This document shows, in pieces, positions 8,860 to 19,242 of a DNA stretch of 64,000 nucleotides (the stretch's first letter is position 1; the number at the start of each line of letters is the position of its first letter). The notes beneath the pieces were generated by a model. It was not told the origin of the DNA. It worked only from the letters and a program-made list of their open reading frames with translations, and searched no databases. Origin of the DNA: Pantoea sp. A4 (GTDB lineage: Bacteria > Pseudomonadota > Gammaproteobacteria > Enterobacterales > Enterobacteriaceae); NCBI RefSeq assembly GCF_000295955.2, contig NZ_ALXE01000026.1, positions 104,800-168,799 of the forward strand, read 5' to 3'. The position numbers were made by a program, and so were the translations under genes.

Positions 8860-11184
8860 TTAACCTCGCGTAAAGCTGACAGACGCCAGTTGCCCGGCCT
8901 CATCCATCACCACCAGTTGATAATCACCGGGCTTATCCAGCGTCAACTGTTGGGTACTTTTCAGATTTTCGCCCTCCAGCGGTTCACCATTAAGGAACCA
9001 CCAGCGCTGGCTGCCTTGCCCACCTTGCGCGCTGACCGTTACCGTCAGGCTACTTTGCCCCGGCAGCGGTTGCACGCGCTGGCCGTTAATCAAACCGGTC
9101 AGAATCAGTGGCAGCATATTGCCCTGCTGCAACGGCGGGCACTGCTCATCTATCGCAGGCAAACGCTGTGCACGTTGTTCAGCCGTTGGGAGCCAGGGCT
9201 CCAGCGGCAATGGCCAGAGTAATTTCTCCTGCGCCAGTGCGCCTGGACAGTCCGCTGCCACCCGCAAGCCCTGCGCATTCTGCCAGTAACGCAGGTGTAA
9301 GCCGGTCAGGCTCTCCTGCCCTGCTGCCAGCAGCGTCGGGGGAATGGTGTGATTGATGACCCAGCCAAACCGCCGCTGGCGACAGTTATCATCCCCCGCA
9401 GGCAGGGGCTGACCGCCCGGCCAGCAAATCGCCGAAGTGGTCACGGAAGCCGGACGCGGGTCCTGGGGCGGATTGTTGCCAAGACGCGGCATTAAGATAC
9501 TGTTCACCTGATTGAGAACCGGCACCGCCGAGGCAAATCCGTATTGCCCCGCGACGGGTGTCGCGTCCGGTCTGCCGACCCAAATCCCGATCAGCCAACG
9601 TGGGTTGATCCCCATGGCCCAGGCATCACGATAGCCGTAGCTGGTGCCGGTTTTCCACGCCAGCGGCACGACGCGCGGCAGTTCGCCACTGGCTGGCGGC
9701 TGTGCTTCTCCTGCCAGAATACGGCGCACTACCCATGCCGCGCCGGGCGAAAGTAGACGCCGCTCGACGAATGGCTGATTGCTCAACCAGCGTAACTGCG
9801 CTGCGTTACCGTTGCGTGCAAAGGCGCTATAGGCGGCCAGCAGCTCATCCATCCGCGCGCCGGTGCCCCCAAGAATTAATGACAGATTAGGCTCAGCGCC
9901 CGCCGGGAAACGCAGGTTTAATCCGACATTACGCAAGCGCGCCGTGACATTTTTTGGCCCTACCGCCTCCAGCACCTGTACCGCAGGCAGGTTAAGCGAC
10001 CGCACTAAGGCATCGCTGGCACTCACCGGGCCGTGGAATCCCGTGTCGAAGTTACCGGGGCGATAGTCACCAAAGCGGCGCGGCACATCTTGCAGCAGTG
10101 ATTCCGCATGGATCAGCCCGTCATCCAGCGCCATGCCATAAACAAAAGGTTTCAACACTGAGCCAGGAGACCGGACGCTGGCGATCATATCCACCTGGCC
10201 GAAGCGGCTTTGATCGTTGAAATCCACTGATCCGACATAGCCACGCACTTTCATGGTGGTGTGATCAACCACCAGAATCGCCAGTGAAGTGCGTGGCGGA
10301 AGTTGGGGTTTAAGATTGCTGGCCAGGCCTTCTAGCTGGCGCTGAAGCTCGGGATCAATAGTCGAGACGATTTTGTTGTCAGGAGACTGCGTCAACAGAC
10401 GACGGGCTAACAAAGGTGCCATTTGCGGTATTTGACGTGGCGGCAGCCAGACCGGTTCCTGCCGCACTTCGGCGACTTCCTGCGCGGACCAGACGTGATA
10501 TTGCGCCAGCCGGTCCAGCACTTTGTCTCGGGCTGCCTGCGCACGTTCAGGCCAACGATCGGGCCGTAAACGGCTCGGCGCCTGCGGCAACACGGCAAGT
10601 AAAGCGGCTTCACCTTTGGTGAGCTGTGACGGCGGCTTACCCAGCCAGCTCCAGCTCGCCGCCCCGACGCCCTCTACCGTACCGCCAAAAGGGGCGCGGT
10701 TGAGGTAGAGCGTCAGAATATCGCGCTTAGACAGGTGCCACTCCAGTTGCAACGCTCGCCACGCCTGTACCGCTTTGCCTTGCAGCGTTCGTGGTTGCGG
10801 ATCGATCAGGCGTGCCACCTGCATGGTTAACGTGCTGCCACCGGAGATCACCTGATCGTGGCTGAGATCTTGCCATGCAGCACGCGCAATCGAAAACGGG
10901 TTGATGCCGGGATGCTGCCAGAACCAGCGGTCTTCATAGGTCAGCAGCGCCTGGAGGTAAGCAGGTGCCACCTCCTCGGGCGTTACCGGATAGTGCCAGA
11001 CGCCGTGCTCATCGGCAAAGCGCCACAGCGGGGAGCCATCTTCGGCCACCACTACCCGTGCAGGCTGTACCTGCTGGAGCGGCAGTGGAAACAGCCAATC
11101 GAGCAGCACCATCACCAGACAGAGCGTAAGCGGTGCCAGCAGTAGCGCATAACGCCACCGCCAGCGCGTGTTTACCGACCTCAC
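8860..11184 (-). CDS. pbpC: Penicillin-binding protein 1C
   Basis: Bifunctional class A penicillin-binding protein. The 774-residue product has one N-terminal membrane anchor (about residues 12-30). A glycosyltransferase domain follows, with EDRWFWQHPG (catalytic Glu84) and GGSTLTMQVARL. The transpeptidase domain has SxxK Ser342-Val-Leu-Lys345 and a KTGTS box in LAWKTGTSYGYRDAW. A C-terminal BiPBP-type domain ends the protein. The start appears to be GTG at 11184, 15 bp after the yfhM stop, so the two are probably co-transcribed and translationally linked. This pbpC-yfhM pairing is the known link between PBP1C and bacterial alpha-2-macroglobulin. Confidence 0.95.
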   Translation of the reverse strand: MRSVNTRWRWRYALLLAPLTLCLVMVLLDWLFPLPLQQVQPARVVVAEDGSPLWRFADEHGVWHYPVTPEEVAPAYLQALLTYEDRWFWQHPGINPFSIARAAWQDLSHDQVISGGSTLTMQVARLIDPQPRTLQGKAVQAWRALQLEWHLSKRDILTLYLNRAPFGGTVEGVGAASWSWLGKPPSQLTKGEAALLAVLPQAPSRLRPDRWPERAQAARDKVLDRLAQYHVWSAQEVAEVRQEPVWLPPRQIPQMAPLLARRLLTQSPDNKIVSTIDPELQRQLEGLASNLKPQLPPRTSLAILVVDHTTMKVRGYVGSVDFNDQSRFGQVDMIASVRSPGSVLKPFVYGMALDDGLIHAESLLQDVPRRFGDYRPGNFDTGFHGPVSASDALVRSLNLPAVQVLEAVGPKNVTARLRNVGLNLRFPAGAEPNLSLILGGTGARMDELLAAYSAFARNGNAAQLRWLSNQPFVERRLLSPGAAWVVRRILAGEAQPPASGELPRVVPLAWKTGTSYGYRDAWAMGINPRWLIGIWVGRPDATPVAGQYGFASAVPVLNQVNSILMPRLGNNPPQDPRPASVTTSAICWPGGQPLPAGDDNCRQRRFGWVINHTIPPTLLAAGQESLTGLHLRYWQNAQGLRVAADCPGALAQEKLLWPLPLEPWLPTAEQRAQRLPAIDEQCPPLQQGNMLPLILTGLINGQRVQPLPGQSSLTVTVSAQGGQGSQRWWFLNGEPLEGENLKSTQQLTLDKPGDYQLVVMDEAGQLASVSFTRG

Positions 11185-11199
11185 AACTGCGAAGTCGTA

Positions 11200-14100
11200 T
11201 TAACGTACATGCAGCCACTCCGGTGTTGTCCCAGTCGCACGCCACTCTGGCGCATACATCGACTCTACCTGCGGAGGCGGTACGTGATAGGTGCCCGGTG
11301 TCACTGCACGCGCCAGGTAAAGCAGCGTAGCAGGACGATACTCATCCACCACCAGGGCCGCCACAAATCGATCGTCGCGGAATTCAAGATGCTTGATGTC
11401 GACCTGTTGCATATCCCCAAGGCTCTCCTGCAAGGCATCCGCACTGTCACCCAGGCTGGCGCTGCTGTCAGACAGGTTCTGGTTTTCCAGCTCCAGTCCC
11501 GCAGGCAGCATATCCACCACCAGCGCATCCGCCACTCGACGATCCGCCGACACTTTCAGGCGTACCACCACCAGTTCACCGCTTTTTAGATCGGCAAAAT
11601 TGACCGGTTTACCTTTGAGATCGAACATCTCACGGCTGATTTTCAATACCTGACTTTGTGCTGGCGGAGGCGTATTCGGATAGCCCACCACGGTGAGATC
11701 GCCATACAGCGGTTTCTGCCCCTGACTCGCCACACTGATCCCCTGTAACAGGCGATCCCCATTGAGCCCAACCGATGCTACCGCCTCCGCGCTAATGGGC
11801 TGTTCGCGCCCCGCCAGCGTTGCCTGCCAGGCTTCGCCACTGCCGGTTTGTAACGTCCGGGCAGCGAGGAACAGCGCATTGTTCTCCTGAGTGGAGAACC
11901 ACTGTTTGCCATGCAGCTGTTTGCTGAGGCTAAACAGCAGCTGATTTTGCACGTCTGGCAGCAAATGGTTTTCCGCCAGCAGCGCGATCATTAAAGCCTG
12001 GTCGCGCACCGGGCTGCCATAGTCACCCAGCCACAGGTTTTCAGGACGTTCGAAGCTAGCTCCCTGCGCCAACGCGGCTTGCGCTCGCGGTTCGTCGCCC
12101 ATTAGCTTGAGCGCCACGCCCAGCTGCATCAGCGCCAGACCGGATTTCGCCTTGTCGCGTTTGTCATACAGCACACGGAGAGCACCTAGCGGAGCCTGCT
12201 GCTGGCGAGCCAGCACTAAACCGGCGTAGGCCTGCACACTGAAACGATAAGCATCGGCATTGTCGCCATTCTGCGTATCAATCTGTGTGGGCTCCTGCAA
12301 GTAGCGCAGCATACGGCTGTCGGCCTGACTGATCACCCCATCCGGGATACTGTAACCCGCCTGGCTGGCACTCAGCAGGAAGTCGGTGACGTATGGCGTC
12401 AACCAGAACTCTTCCTCACTTTCATTACTCCACAGGCCAAAGCTCCCGTTACTACGCTGCATACCGGCAAGGCGCGCAATCCCGGTATCAACCGCCGCCC
12501 GACGAGACGCATCGCTGCCGCTTTTAATCCCCATCGCGCTTAGCTGTGCATGATCGGTAAAGACCGACGGCCAGATCCCGCTGGCGGTCTGTTCCAGACA
12601 GCCGTAAGGATAGGCATACAGCGCTTTGATATAGCTGGCGATGTTCAGCGGTGGCCGGTTGCTTAGCGCCAGCTTGCCCGTCAGGCTGGTGGTTTCCAGG
12701 CCGTTAAATGCCGCGGCTGGCACCGACCAAGGCTTATTGGCGTCAATCACCGCGTCAAAGCTCAACGTCTGTGCAGGCCAGGCTGGGCGCACCCCGATTT
12801 TCCAACTCTGCTTGCTGGGATTCACTTTTTCACCCGGCAGATTAAGGCCACTGACACTTACCTGTACCTCACCCTCACCAAAACCGTTTTGTGCTTTAAC
12901 CGGGATTTGCAAAGTGGTACGCGCCCCTTTTGCCAACGTCACACTCTGGCTGGCGGCACCCGTCAGTGCGATTAATCCGCTGGCGTTAACCTCCACTTTC
13001 AGCGTTTGTGGCAGGTCGGTCAGGTTGGAGAGATCCAGCGCCAGGGTTGCGCTATCGCCTGCGGCGAGGAAGCGTGGGGTCGCCAGTTCACTGACCAGCG
13101 GTGCGGCAACCACCATTTTGCGCTCGGCCACGCCAAAGGTATCGTCACTCCATGCCTGCGCCATCAGGCGGAGTTCACCGTTAAAGGCTGGAACCGGTAA
13201 TTCCAGCGTGCCTTCGCCGTTGGCATCGAGGCTAACCGACTGTAGCTGTTGCGCCACAATGCGGGCATGCGTGACCGGGGCTTTACCGCCGCGCGTGATT
13301 GCATCTGCATCGCCATCACCGCCGAAACGCAGCGCGGCCAGACGCCCACCGCCCTCAATCAGCTGTCCGTAAACGTCATACTGATCGGCGTTGTAACGTT
13401 TACGCCCAAAAAAGGCTTCCCACGGATCTGGGGTTTTATACTCCGTGATATTGAGCACGCCGCTGTCAACGGCAGAGAGCAGCACGTTGATATGCTGTGG
13501 CAATGTGCCACCACTGCGGCTGGCCTTAACCTTGATTTTCACGGTCTGTTCGGGACGGATTTTTTCCGGTGCGTCCAGCGCCAGTGTCAGCCTGCGGGCT
13601 TCGCTGCTCATCGGAAGATGTAACAGCCCAACGGCACGTTTTGGCGTCATACCACTGGTTTTATCCCCTTCACGGATCACAATCGCACTCAGGTAGAGAT
13701 CGTGACGGTGCCAGCTGCTGTCGATCGGCACCGCGATGGTGCTGCCGCCAGCGGGCAGCGTAATGGGCTGATACCAAAGCGTTCCGCTACTGGACTCCAC
13801 CATCAGGTAGCCTTTGCCCGCCGTCGGGGCTTCAATCTGCACCTGAGCCGTGTCGCCCGGTTGGTAGTTAGCTTTGTCCAGTTTCAGCTTGACCTGGTCC
13901 GGGCGTAATGCGCCAGTACCGTTGGTGTTATCCTGCCAGCTGTAGCCTGCGGAGAAACGCACGCTGCTGACGATCTTCTCCCCTGACTGTACCTCAAGAC
14001 GGTAGCTGCCCCACTCCACCGGGAAGCTGACTTTGGTGCTGCCGCCCGCCGGGATGGTAATCTTCTGCTCATCTTCGGTCAGGTCTTTTTGGTCAAAGCG

Positions 14101-16092
14101 TGACTGCCAGCCTTCGCTGTCCGAGAAGCTCCAGTAGTAGTCACGGCGTTCATGAATTAACCGCACTTGCAGATCCGTTGCGGCCAGTTTTTCTCCCTGA
14201 CTATTGGCGTAAACCACATCGAACTCCGCAAGGCTGTTCTCCGGGACCGTCGGTTCATCGTGGTAGCTGTCGCTGCGGTAATCATAGATGGCCGCACTGT
14301 CGAACAAGGGGCGAATACCGGGCAGTGCCGTGGCAGGCCAGATAGCCTGAGTCACGCGGCGCGTTACCGGACGCCCTCCCGTTTCCAGCAGGCTGGCCTG
14401 TAACGTAAGATTCAGCGGTGAATGCACATCCCCCCACTGGCTCTCCACTGCGAGCTGTGCGTTGCCCTGCGCATCAAGTTTGGTGTCGACTTCATCCAGC
14501 GTACGTTTCAGCCCCTGCTCGTTGATATCGCCAAACTGGTAGCCAGGCAAGTTCGCCACCGCTTCACGCGCCGGACGCAAGAACAGTAACCCCTGTAGGC
14601 TGTTACCGGCGGCTGGCGCACCGTAGAGATAACGGCCGCTCACCGCAAAATCCACATCCTCTTTCGGCTCTAACGGCACCTCACTGCTTTTTAACGTCAG
14701 TGCCATACGCTCTGGCAAGAAATCTTCAACGTGGAAAGTCCACAGCCTTGGCAGGTTGTCGCCGGTATTCACCCGCAGATTCCAGTCACCGGTCATCGCC
14801 GCTTCTGGCAACACAAAGCGCTGTTGATAGAGATCCTGATCGGGCTGCCAGACAAAGGTGCGATAGACCTCGCCGTTAGGCTGGACAATTTCGGCTTTTA
14901 CCGGCTGAGCGGGCAAGGGTTTGCCATCGGCGTCACGCAATAAGGCATTAACGATGACGGTTTCACCCGGGCGATAAAGATCGCGTGGGCCAAACATAAA
15001 TAACTGCTTATCAAAACCCTGCGGGCCGGTGACGGCAAATTCTGCCAGATCCAGCGCTGGCCGGCTGAGATCAATCAGTGAGGTTTGATCGCCTTGTGTT
15101 GCCAGCAGCAGCTTGCCTTTCGCTTGCTGTGCTAAGCGCAGATGGCCATTACTGCCCGTGCTTCCGCTCTCTAACTGCTGCCCTTTGGCATCCAGTAACT
15201 GGATATTGACCCCTTGCAGCGGCGCACCGCTGGCGAGGCTTTGGCTAAACAGTTCAAGCTGGGTGGGGAAGTTATGCAGCGACAGGCCGATGTCGCTCAG
15301 GGTGAACAGTGTGGCAGGCAGGCTGTAATTGTAGGTTCCCGCCTGTTTCATTACCGCGAGGTAAACCCCCGGCTGTTTCAACGCCGCGATATCTGTCAAT
15401 GGCAGTTGCAGCTTCTCACGCGTATTGCGCGCCGGGTTGAGATCAAAGCGGCCGCTGTAAACCAGATCAGCATTTTTCAGCAAACCTTGTGAGGCCCAGG
15501 TCGAGAGGTTGTTGCTGTAGCCCCACTGCGCAAGGAAATCGGCCAGAGCAGCACCGCGCACGCGGAAGAAATCGACATCGACATTTGGTACATTCAAAGC
15601 CAACACCGGCAGCCCCTGCGTCAGGCGCAGCGGCAAGAGCGAGCCACGGCTGGCAAAGCCCACCATGGGCTGAATATCCCGGGTCTCAATTTTCTGGCTG
15701 AAGCGCTGTGCCAGCAGGTTGCCATCAGCGGCTTTTAATCCAGCTTCAACCTGCACGGTAAATTTGCGTGCCGGATCGGGATGACGAAAACGCAGAGTTT
15801 TGCCGTTGCTGGAAAGCTCCCAGCCGCCATCGACTTTGCCTCGTTCATCATCGGTGAGCTGAACGTAACGACTGAAATCCTGCTGTGCATCCAACGGTGT
15901 GCTGAATGTCAGGACCAGTGCTGCCGCTCCATCCAGCTGTAATTCAGAGAGATCGATAATGGTCAGCGGCTTATTCACGCTAACCGCAGGCGCTGTAGCA
16001 GCAGAGGCTGATTGTAGTAGCGCTGGCGCAGCGCCGAATAGCGTGCAGCCCAGCAGCATGCCGGACCACCACTTTCTATGTGGCATGTTCAT
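11200..16092 (-). CDS. yfhM: Bacterial alpha-2-macroglobulin with thioester (ECAM/YfhM)
   Basis: Periplasmic protease-trapping protein thought to protect the cell envelope from host or competitor proteases, working with PBP1C. The 1630-residue product starts with a signal sequence containing a possible lipobox (MLLGC, Cys15), matching the lipoprotein nature of the E. coli protein. Macroglobulin (MG) domains fill the first two thirds. The thioester motif YPYGCLEQT has its cysteine at residue 1165, followed by the helical thioester domain and a C-terminal MG domain. The intact CLEQ distinguishes it from the thioester-less YfaS type. It is divergent from sseA and 15 bp upstream of pbpC. Confidence 0.95.
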   Translation of the reverse strand: MNMPHRKWWSGMLLGCTLFGAAPALLQSASAATAPAVSVNKPLTIIDLSELQLDGAAALVLTFSTPLDAQQDFSRYVQLTDDERGKVDGGWELSSNGKTLRFRHPDPARKFTVQVEAGLKAADGNLLAQRFSQKIETRDIQPMVGFASRGSLLPLRLTQGLPVLALNVPNVDVDFFRVRGAALADFLAQWGYSNNLSTWASQGLLKNADLVYSGRFDLNPARNTREKLQLPLTDIAALKQPGVYLAVMKQAGTYNYSLPATLFTLSDIGLSLHNFPTQLELFSQSLASGAPLQGVNIQLLDAKGQQLESGSTGSNGHLRLAQQAKGKLLLATQGDQTSLIDLSRPALDLAEFAVTGPQGFDKQLFMFGPRDLYRPGETVIVNALLRDADGKPLPAQPVKAEIVQPNGEVYRTFVWQPDQDLYQQRFVLPEAAMTGDWNLRVNTGDNLPRLWTFHVEDFLPERMALTLKSSEVPLEPKEDVDFAVSGRYLYGAPAAGNSLQGLLFLRPAREAVANLPGYQFGDINEQGLKRTLDEVDTKLDAQGNAQLAVESQWGDVHSPLNLTLQASLLETGGRPVTRRVTQAIWPATALPGIRPLFDSAAIYDYRSDSYHDEPTVPENSLAEFDVVYANSQGEKLAATDLQVRLIHERRDYYWSFSDSEGWQSRFDQKDLTEDEQKITIPAGGSTKVSFPVEWGSYRLEVQSGEKIVSSVRFSAGYSWQDNTNGTGALRPDQVKLKLDKANYQPGDTAQVQIEAPTAGKGYLMVESSSGTLWYQPITLPAGGSTIAVPIDSSWHRHDLYLSAIVIREGDKTSGMTPKRAVGLLHLPMSSEARRLTLALDAPEKIRPEQTVKIKVKASRSGGTLPQHINVLLSAVDSGVLNITEYKTPDPWEAFFGRKRYNADQYDVYGQLIEGGGRLAALRFGGDGDADAITRGGKAPVTHARIVAQQLQSVSLDANGEGTLELPVPAFNGELRLMAQAWSDDTFGVAERKMVVAAPLVSELATPRFLAAGDSATLALDLSNLTDLPQTLKVEVNASGLIALTGAASQSVTLAKGARTTLQIPVKAQNGFGEGEVQVSVSGLNLPGEKVNPSKQSWKIGVRPAWPAQTLSFDAVIDANKPWSVPAAAFNGLETTSLTGKLALSNRPPLNIASYIKALYAYPYGCLEQTASGIWPSVFTDHAQLSAMGIKSGSDASRRAAVDTGIARLAGMQRSNGSFGLWSNESEEEFWLTPYVTDFLLSASQAGYSIPDGVISQADSRMLRYLQEPTQIDTQNGDNADAYRFSVQAYAGLVLARQQQAPLGALRVLYDKRDKAKSGLALMQLGVALKLMGDEPRAQAALAQGASFERPENLWLGDYGSPVRDQALMIALLAENHLLPDVQNQLLFSLSKQLHGKQWFSTQENNALFLAARTLQTGSGEAWQATLAGREQPISAEAVASVGLNGDRLLQGISVASQGQKPLYGDLTVVGYPNTPPPAQSQVLKISREMFDLKGKPVNFADLKSGELVVVRLKVSADRRVADALVVDMLPAGLELENQNLSDSSASLGDSADALQESLGDMQQVDIKHLEFRDDRFVAALVVDEYRPATLLYLARAVTPGTYHVPPPQVESMYAPEWRATGTTPEWLHVR

Positions 16093-16247
16093 GGTTTCTC
16101 CCTGGCTTTAAAGCCACCCAATACATGAAGTGTGATTGTGAAAACTGCTTAATTTCACATCAACTACGGCATTTAAGCAATGATTCCCTTGAGATGCGCG
16201 TTCCAATTCTGGAGACTGGGGGAAATATATCTGATCAAGAGGTTGTC

Positions 16248-17093
16248 ATGACCACGCCCCTGTTTGTCTCTGTCGAATGGTTACAAGAACACGCCGCAGA
16301 TGAAAATTTGCAGATCCTTGATGCCCGAATGCTGCCGCCAGGGCAGGAGAAAGTGCGGGATATTCAGGCGGAGTATCTGGCAGCGCATCTGGCCGATGCA
16401 CCTTTCTTTGATATTGAAGCCCTTTCCGACCACAACTCCCCCTACCCACATATGATGCCGCGTCCGGAGCGTTTCGCCGTGGCGATGCGTGAACTGGGCG
16501 TCAGCAGCGAAAAACATCTGGTGGTCTACGACGAAGGCAATCTGTTCTCGGCACCGCGCGCCTGGTGGATGCTGCGCTATTTCGGTGTTGATCAGGTGTC
16601 AATTTTGGCGGGCGGGCTCGCCGCGTGGAAGGCAGCGAGTATGCCACTGGCTACCGGTCCGGTGGCGCTTGAGCAAGCGGAGTTTGAGGCGAGCCAGCCA
16701 GAAATCAGCCCTATCAAGAGCCTGAATGATGTGCTGCTGATTAGCCATGAAGGCGGTGCGCAGATTATTGATGCCCGCGCGGCTAACCGGTTTAATGCCG
16801 AGGTTGATGAACCGCGTCCGGGGCTGCTGCGTGGCCATATTCCCAACAGTTTTAACGTGCCGTGGAATAGCCTGGTGGAGAACGGCCAACTGAAAGCCGA
16901 TGGGGAACTGCACCAACTGTTTAGCGATGCCGGTGTTGATATTACGCAACCGGTCGTGGCGAGTTGCGGTTCCGGTGTGACCGCCGTGGTAGTGATTCTG
17001 GCGCTGACCGCGCTGGGTGCGCGCCAGGTGAGCCTGTATGACGGCTCCTGGGGCGAGTGGGGTAGCCGCAAAGATTTACCGATTGCTCCCTGA
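16248..17093 (+). CDS. sseA: 3-mercaptopyruvate sulfurtransferase SseA
   Basis: Rhodanese-family enzyme that transfers sulfur from 3-mercaptopyruvate to thiol acceptors or cyanide. The 281-residue product (the E. coli length) has two rhodanese domains; the second carries the active-site loop CGSGVTA typical of mercaptopyruvate sulfurtransferases. The frame is open upstream to 16080, but the ATG at 16248 follows an AGAGG site and gives the conserved N-terminus. The 155-bp gap to the divergent yfhM must hold both promoters. Confidence 0.95.
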   Translation: MTTPLFVSVEWLQEHAADENLQILDARMLPPGQEKVRDIQAEYLAAHLADAPFFDIEALSDHNSPYPHMMPRPERFAVAMRELGVSSEKHLVVYDEGNLFSAPRAWWMLRYFGVDQVSILAGGLAAWKAASMPLATGPVALEQAEFEASQPEISPIKSLNDVLLISHEGGAQIIDARAANRFNAEVDEPRPGLLRGHIPNSFNVPWNSLVENGQLKADGELHQLFSDAGVDITQPVVASCGSGVTAVVVILALTALGARQVSLYDGSWGEWGSRKDLPIAP

Positions 17094-17125
17094 TTAAAGC
17101 AGGTGCGGCCAACGCCGCACCGCAA

Positions 17126-17893
17126 TCAGATAATGCGCTGGCTGCCTTTAAAGTCGCGCATGAAACTGCCCCAGCGACGCTCATAGAACGGCGTGAGGTG
17201 GGCAGTAAAGAAGTGGCTCACGCCCTTATCGTCCAGACGTATCTCGCACAAATCAATCGGTTCATCTTCTGCCAGCGTATCCGTAGCGACGCTGCCTGCC
17301 GCCTGAATAATCGCATCGATATCGCTATCCGCTTCAATGCCAATCAGCAGGTTGGCGGGCTGATCGGCGCTTTCACGAATACTGGCAACAAAAGCACGAC
17401 GCACCTGCTTGTATTTACTGAACAACTGCGTCAACGAATCGATCATCTGTGCTGGCGGTTCGGCCACCTCAGACAACAACAGCGCCTGCCCGCCTTCCAG
17501 CACGGTTTGCTGGCTCAGGGCGCTGCCCTCTTCTCCTAGCAGGTGTGCAATTTCTCCCGGCGAAAACTCTTTCCCGACCGGCAACTTAGGGTTTAGAAAC
17601 AGGGCCTGGCCCTGCGTCATCTCAAACAAGGTGCGCACCGGCAGGCGCAGATAACCCTGCTCCTGGCTGATGGCTTCACCCATTGCTTCCAGCGAAGAGA
17701 AGAAGGGAATCACACTGCTACCATCCTCTTTTTCCCAGTGCTGCAGATCCACCGGGGTGGCGGCATCCAGCGTCAGGCTGGTGGATTCACCCGGCACCCA
17801 GGCATCTGATTCCAGCAGCAGCTGGAAAAACTCCGGGCGGTGTGCCGGTTCCGTGGCCGCTAGCGCTAATACTTCTTCCAGACGATTACTCAT
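17126..17893 (-). CDS. sseB: SseB family protein (enhanced serine sensitivity protein)
   Basis: 255-residue soluble protein of the SseB family. In E. coli its overproduction alters serine sensitivity, and its biochemical role is unknown. It has no signal peptide or membrane segment and ends with a conserved C-terminal domain (HFFTAHLTPFYERRWGSFMRDFK). It is convergent with sseA and 18 bp downstream of pepB. This order, isc-pepB-sseB, is conserved in Enterobacterales. It should not be confused with the Salmonella SPI-2 translocon protein of the same name. Confidence 0.93.
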   Translation of the reverse strand: MSNRLEEVLALAATEPAHRPEFFQLLLESDAWVPGESTSLTLDAATPVDLQHWEKEDGSSVIPFFSSLEAMGEAISQEQGYLRLPVRTLFEMTQGQALFLNPKLPVGKEFSPGEIAHLLGEEGSALSQQTVLEGGQALLLSEVAEPPAQMIDSLTQLFSKYKQVRRAFVASIRESADQPANLLIGIEADSDIDAIIQAAGSVATDTLAEDEPIDLCEIRLDDKGVSHFFTAHLTPFYERRWGSFMRDFKGSQRII

Positions 17894-17911
17894 GCTCGGT
17901 TCCGCTTAGCC

Positions 17912-19198
17912 TTATTTCAACAACAGGTTAGCCAGCGTACGCACGCCCAGACCGGTAGCACCCGCAGACCACTGATCCACCGCACCTTTACGGTAGGTCG
18001 CAGAACAGTCAATGTGCAGCCAGCCCTGTTGGTATTTGCTGACGAAGTGCGAGAGGAATGCCGCAGCGGTGCTGGCCCCTGCACTGTGTGCCGGGCTGGC
18101 GATGTTGTTGAGATCGGCAAAGTTGGAAGGCAGATGGCTGCGATGGAATTCTGCCAGTGGCAGACGCCAGAAAGGCTCGTTCTCACTGGTCGCGCTGCCC
18201 AGCAACGACTGTGCTAACACGTCATCGAAGGTAAACAGGGCGTGATAATCATTGCCGAGGGCTGTTTTCGCCGCGCCGGTCAATGTAGCAGCGTCGATCA
18301 GCAGCGTTGGGTTCTGCTCGCTGGCGTCAATTAACGCATCTGCCAGTACCAGGCGACCTTCTGCATCGGTGTTCATCACTTCTACCGACTTACCGTTACG
18401 ATAATGGATGATATCGCCCAGTTTGAAGGCGTTACCGCTCACCATGTTATCGGCACAGCACAGGTAGAGTTTCACTCGACGGTCCAGGCCACGCGAGATC
18501 GCTAGGGCCAGTGCGCCAGTCACCGTCGCAGCACCGCCCATGTCAGACTTCATGGAATCCATAAAGCTGCTCTGCTTCAGGCTGTAACCGCCGGTATCAA
18601 AGGTGATGCCTTTACCCACCAGACAAGCATAAACCGGCGCATTTTCATCGCCAGTAGGGTTGAAGTCCAGCGCCAGGAACACTGGCGGACGGCTTGAACC
18701 GCGCCCAACGGTATGGATACCCAGGTAGCCTTGTTCACGCAGATCTTCGCCTTTCGTGATGCGATAGCTCGCGTTCTCGCCGCCAACAGCGGTGATCAGG
18801 TCAATGGCGCTGTGCGCCAGCTCTTCCGGACCGAGCACATCAGAAGGCTGATTGATGGTGTCACGCACCCAGTTAATCGCCTGCCAGCGGCGGTCAAATT
18901 CGGCTTGATCGGCGTCGTTCAGGGTCGGCCAGTTAACCTGACGCTTGCCCTTTGGTGAGCGATAGCCCTGCCAGAAGGCCCAGCACTTCTCCAGGTCCCA
19001 GCCTTCACCGCTCAGGGTGACATGACGGATCCCTTGCCCATCCAGTTTACGCGCAGCGCGCTGAATGCGACCGTTGGCGTCATTGTCGGTTAAATGCAGC
19101 GTGAAACCTGTTTCATTGCTGCTCAGTAGGGCTTTTTCGCCCCAGCGCGCATCGGCAGGCTGGGTGCTGAGGGTGATGTTCATTGATTCAGTTGTCAT
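17912..19198 (-). CDS. pepB: Peptidase B (leucyl aminopeptidase family M17)
   Basis: Two-metal cytosolic aminopeptidase with broad specificity. The 428-residue product (E. coli 427) has the M17 signatures [20 protein letters not shown] and [12 protein letters not shown], which carry the metal ligands. The start at 19198 ([11 protein letters not shown]) parallels E. coli MTEAMKITLS. In most enterobacteria pepB is preceded by iscX and fdx at the end of the isc operon. Here only 44 bp separate it from the iscS stop, so it has become the third gene of an iscR-iscS-pepB unit. Confidence 0.97.
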   Translation of the reverse strand: MTTESMNITLSTQPADARWGEKALLSSNETGFTLHLTDNDANGRIQRAARKLDGQGIRHVTLSGEGWDLEKCWAFWQGYRSPKGKRQVNWPTLNDADQAEFDRRWQAINWVRDTINQPSDVLGPEELAHSAIDLITAVGGENASYRITKGEDLREQGYLGIHTVGRGSSRPPVFLALDFNPTGDENAPVYACLVGKGITFDTGGYSLKQSSFMDSMKSDMGGAATVTGALALAISRGLDRRVKLYLCCADNMVSGNAFKLGDIIHYRNGKSVEVMNTDAEGRLVLADALIDASEQNPTLLIDAATLTGAAKTALGNDYHALFTFDDVLAQSLLGSATSENEPFWRLPLAEFHRSHLPSNFADLNNIASPAHSAGASTAAAFLSHFVSKYQQGWLHIDCSATYRKGAVDQWSAGATGLGVRTLANLLLK

Positions 19199-19242
19199 CG
19201 CGTGGCTCCGTAGATTTTATGGTTTTTTCCAGCCAAATCGGG

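Noticed and set aside
19199..19242. Possibility that the IscS tail or iscX is hidden by a frameshift in the iscS-pepB gap
   Set aside because: The three leftward frames across these 44 bp give no match to the E. coli IscS ending or to IscX, and the gap is far too short for any missing gene. It holds only the pepB ribosome-binding region.
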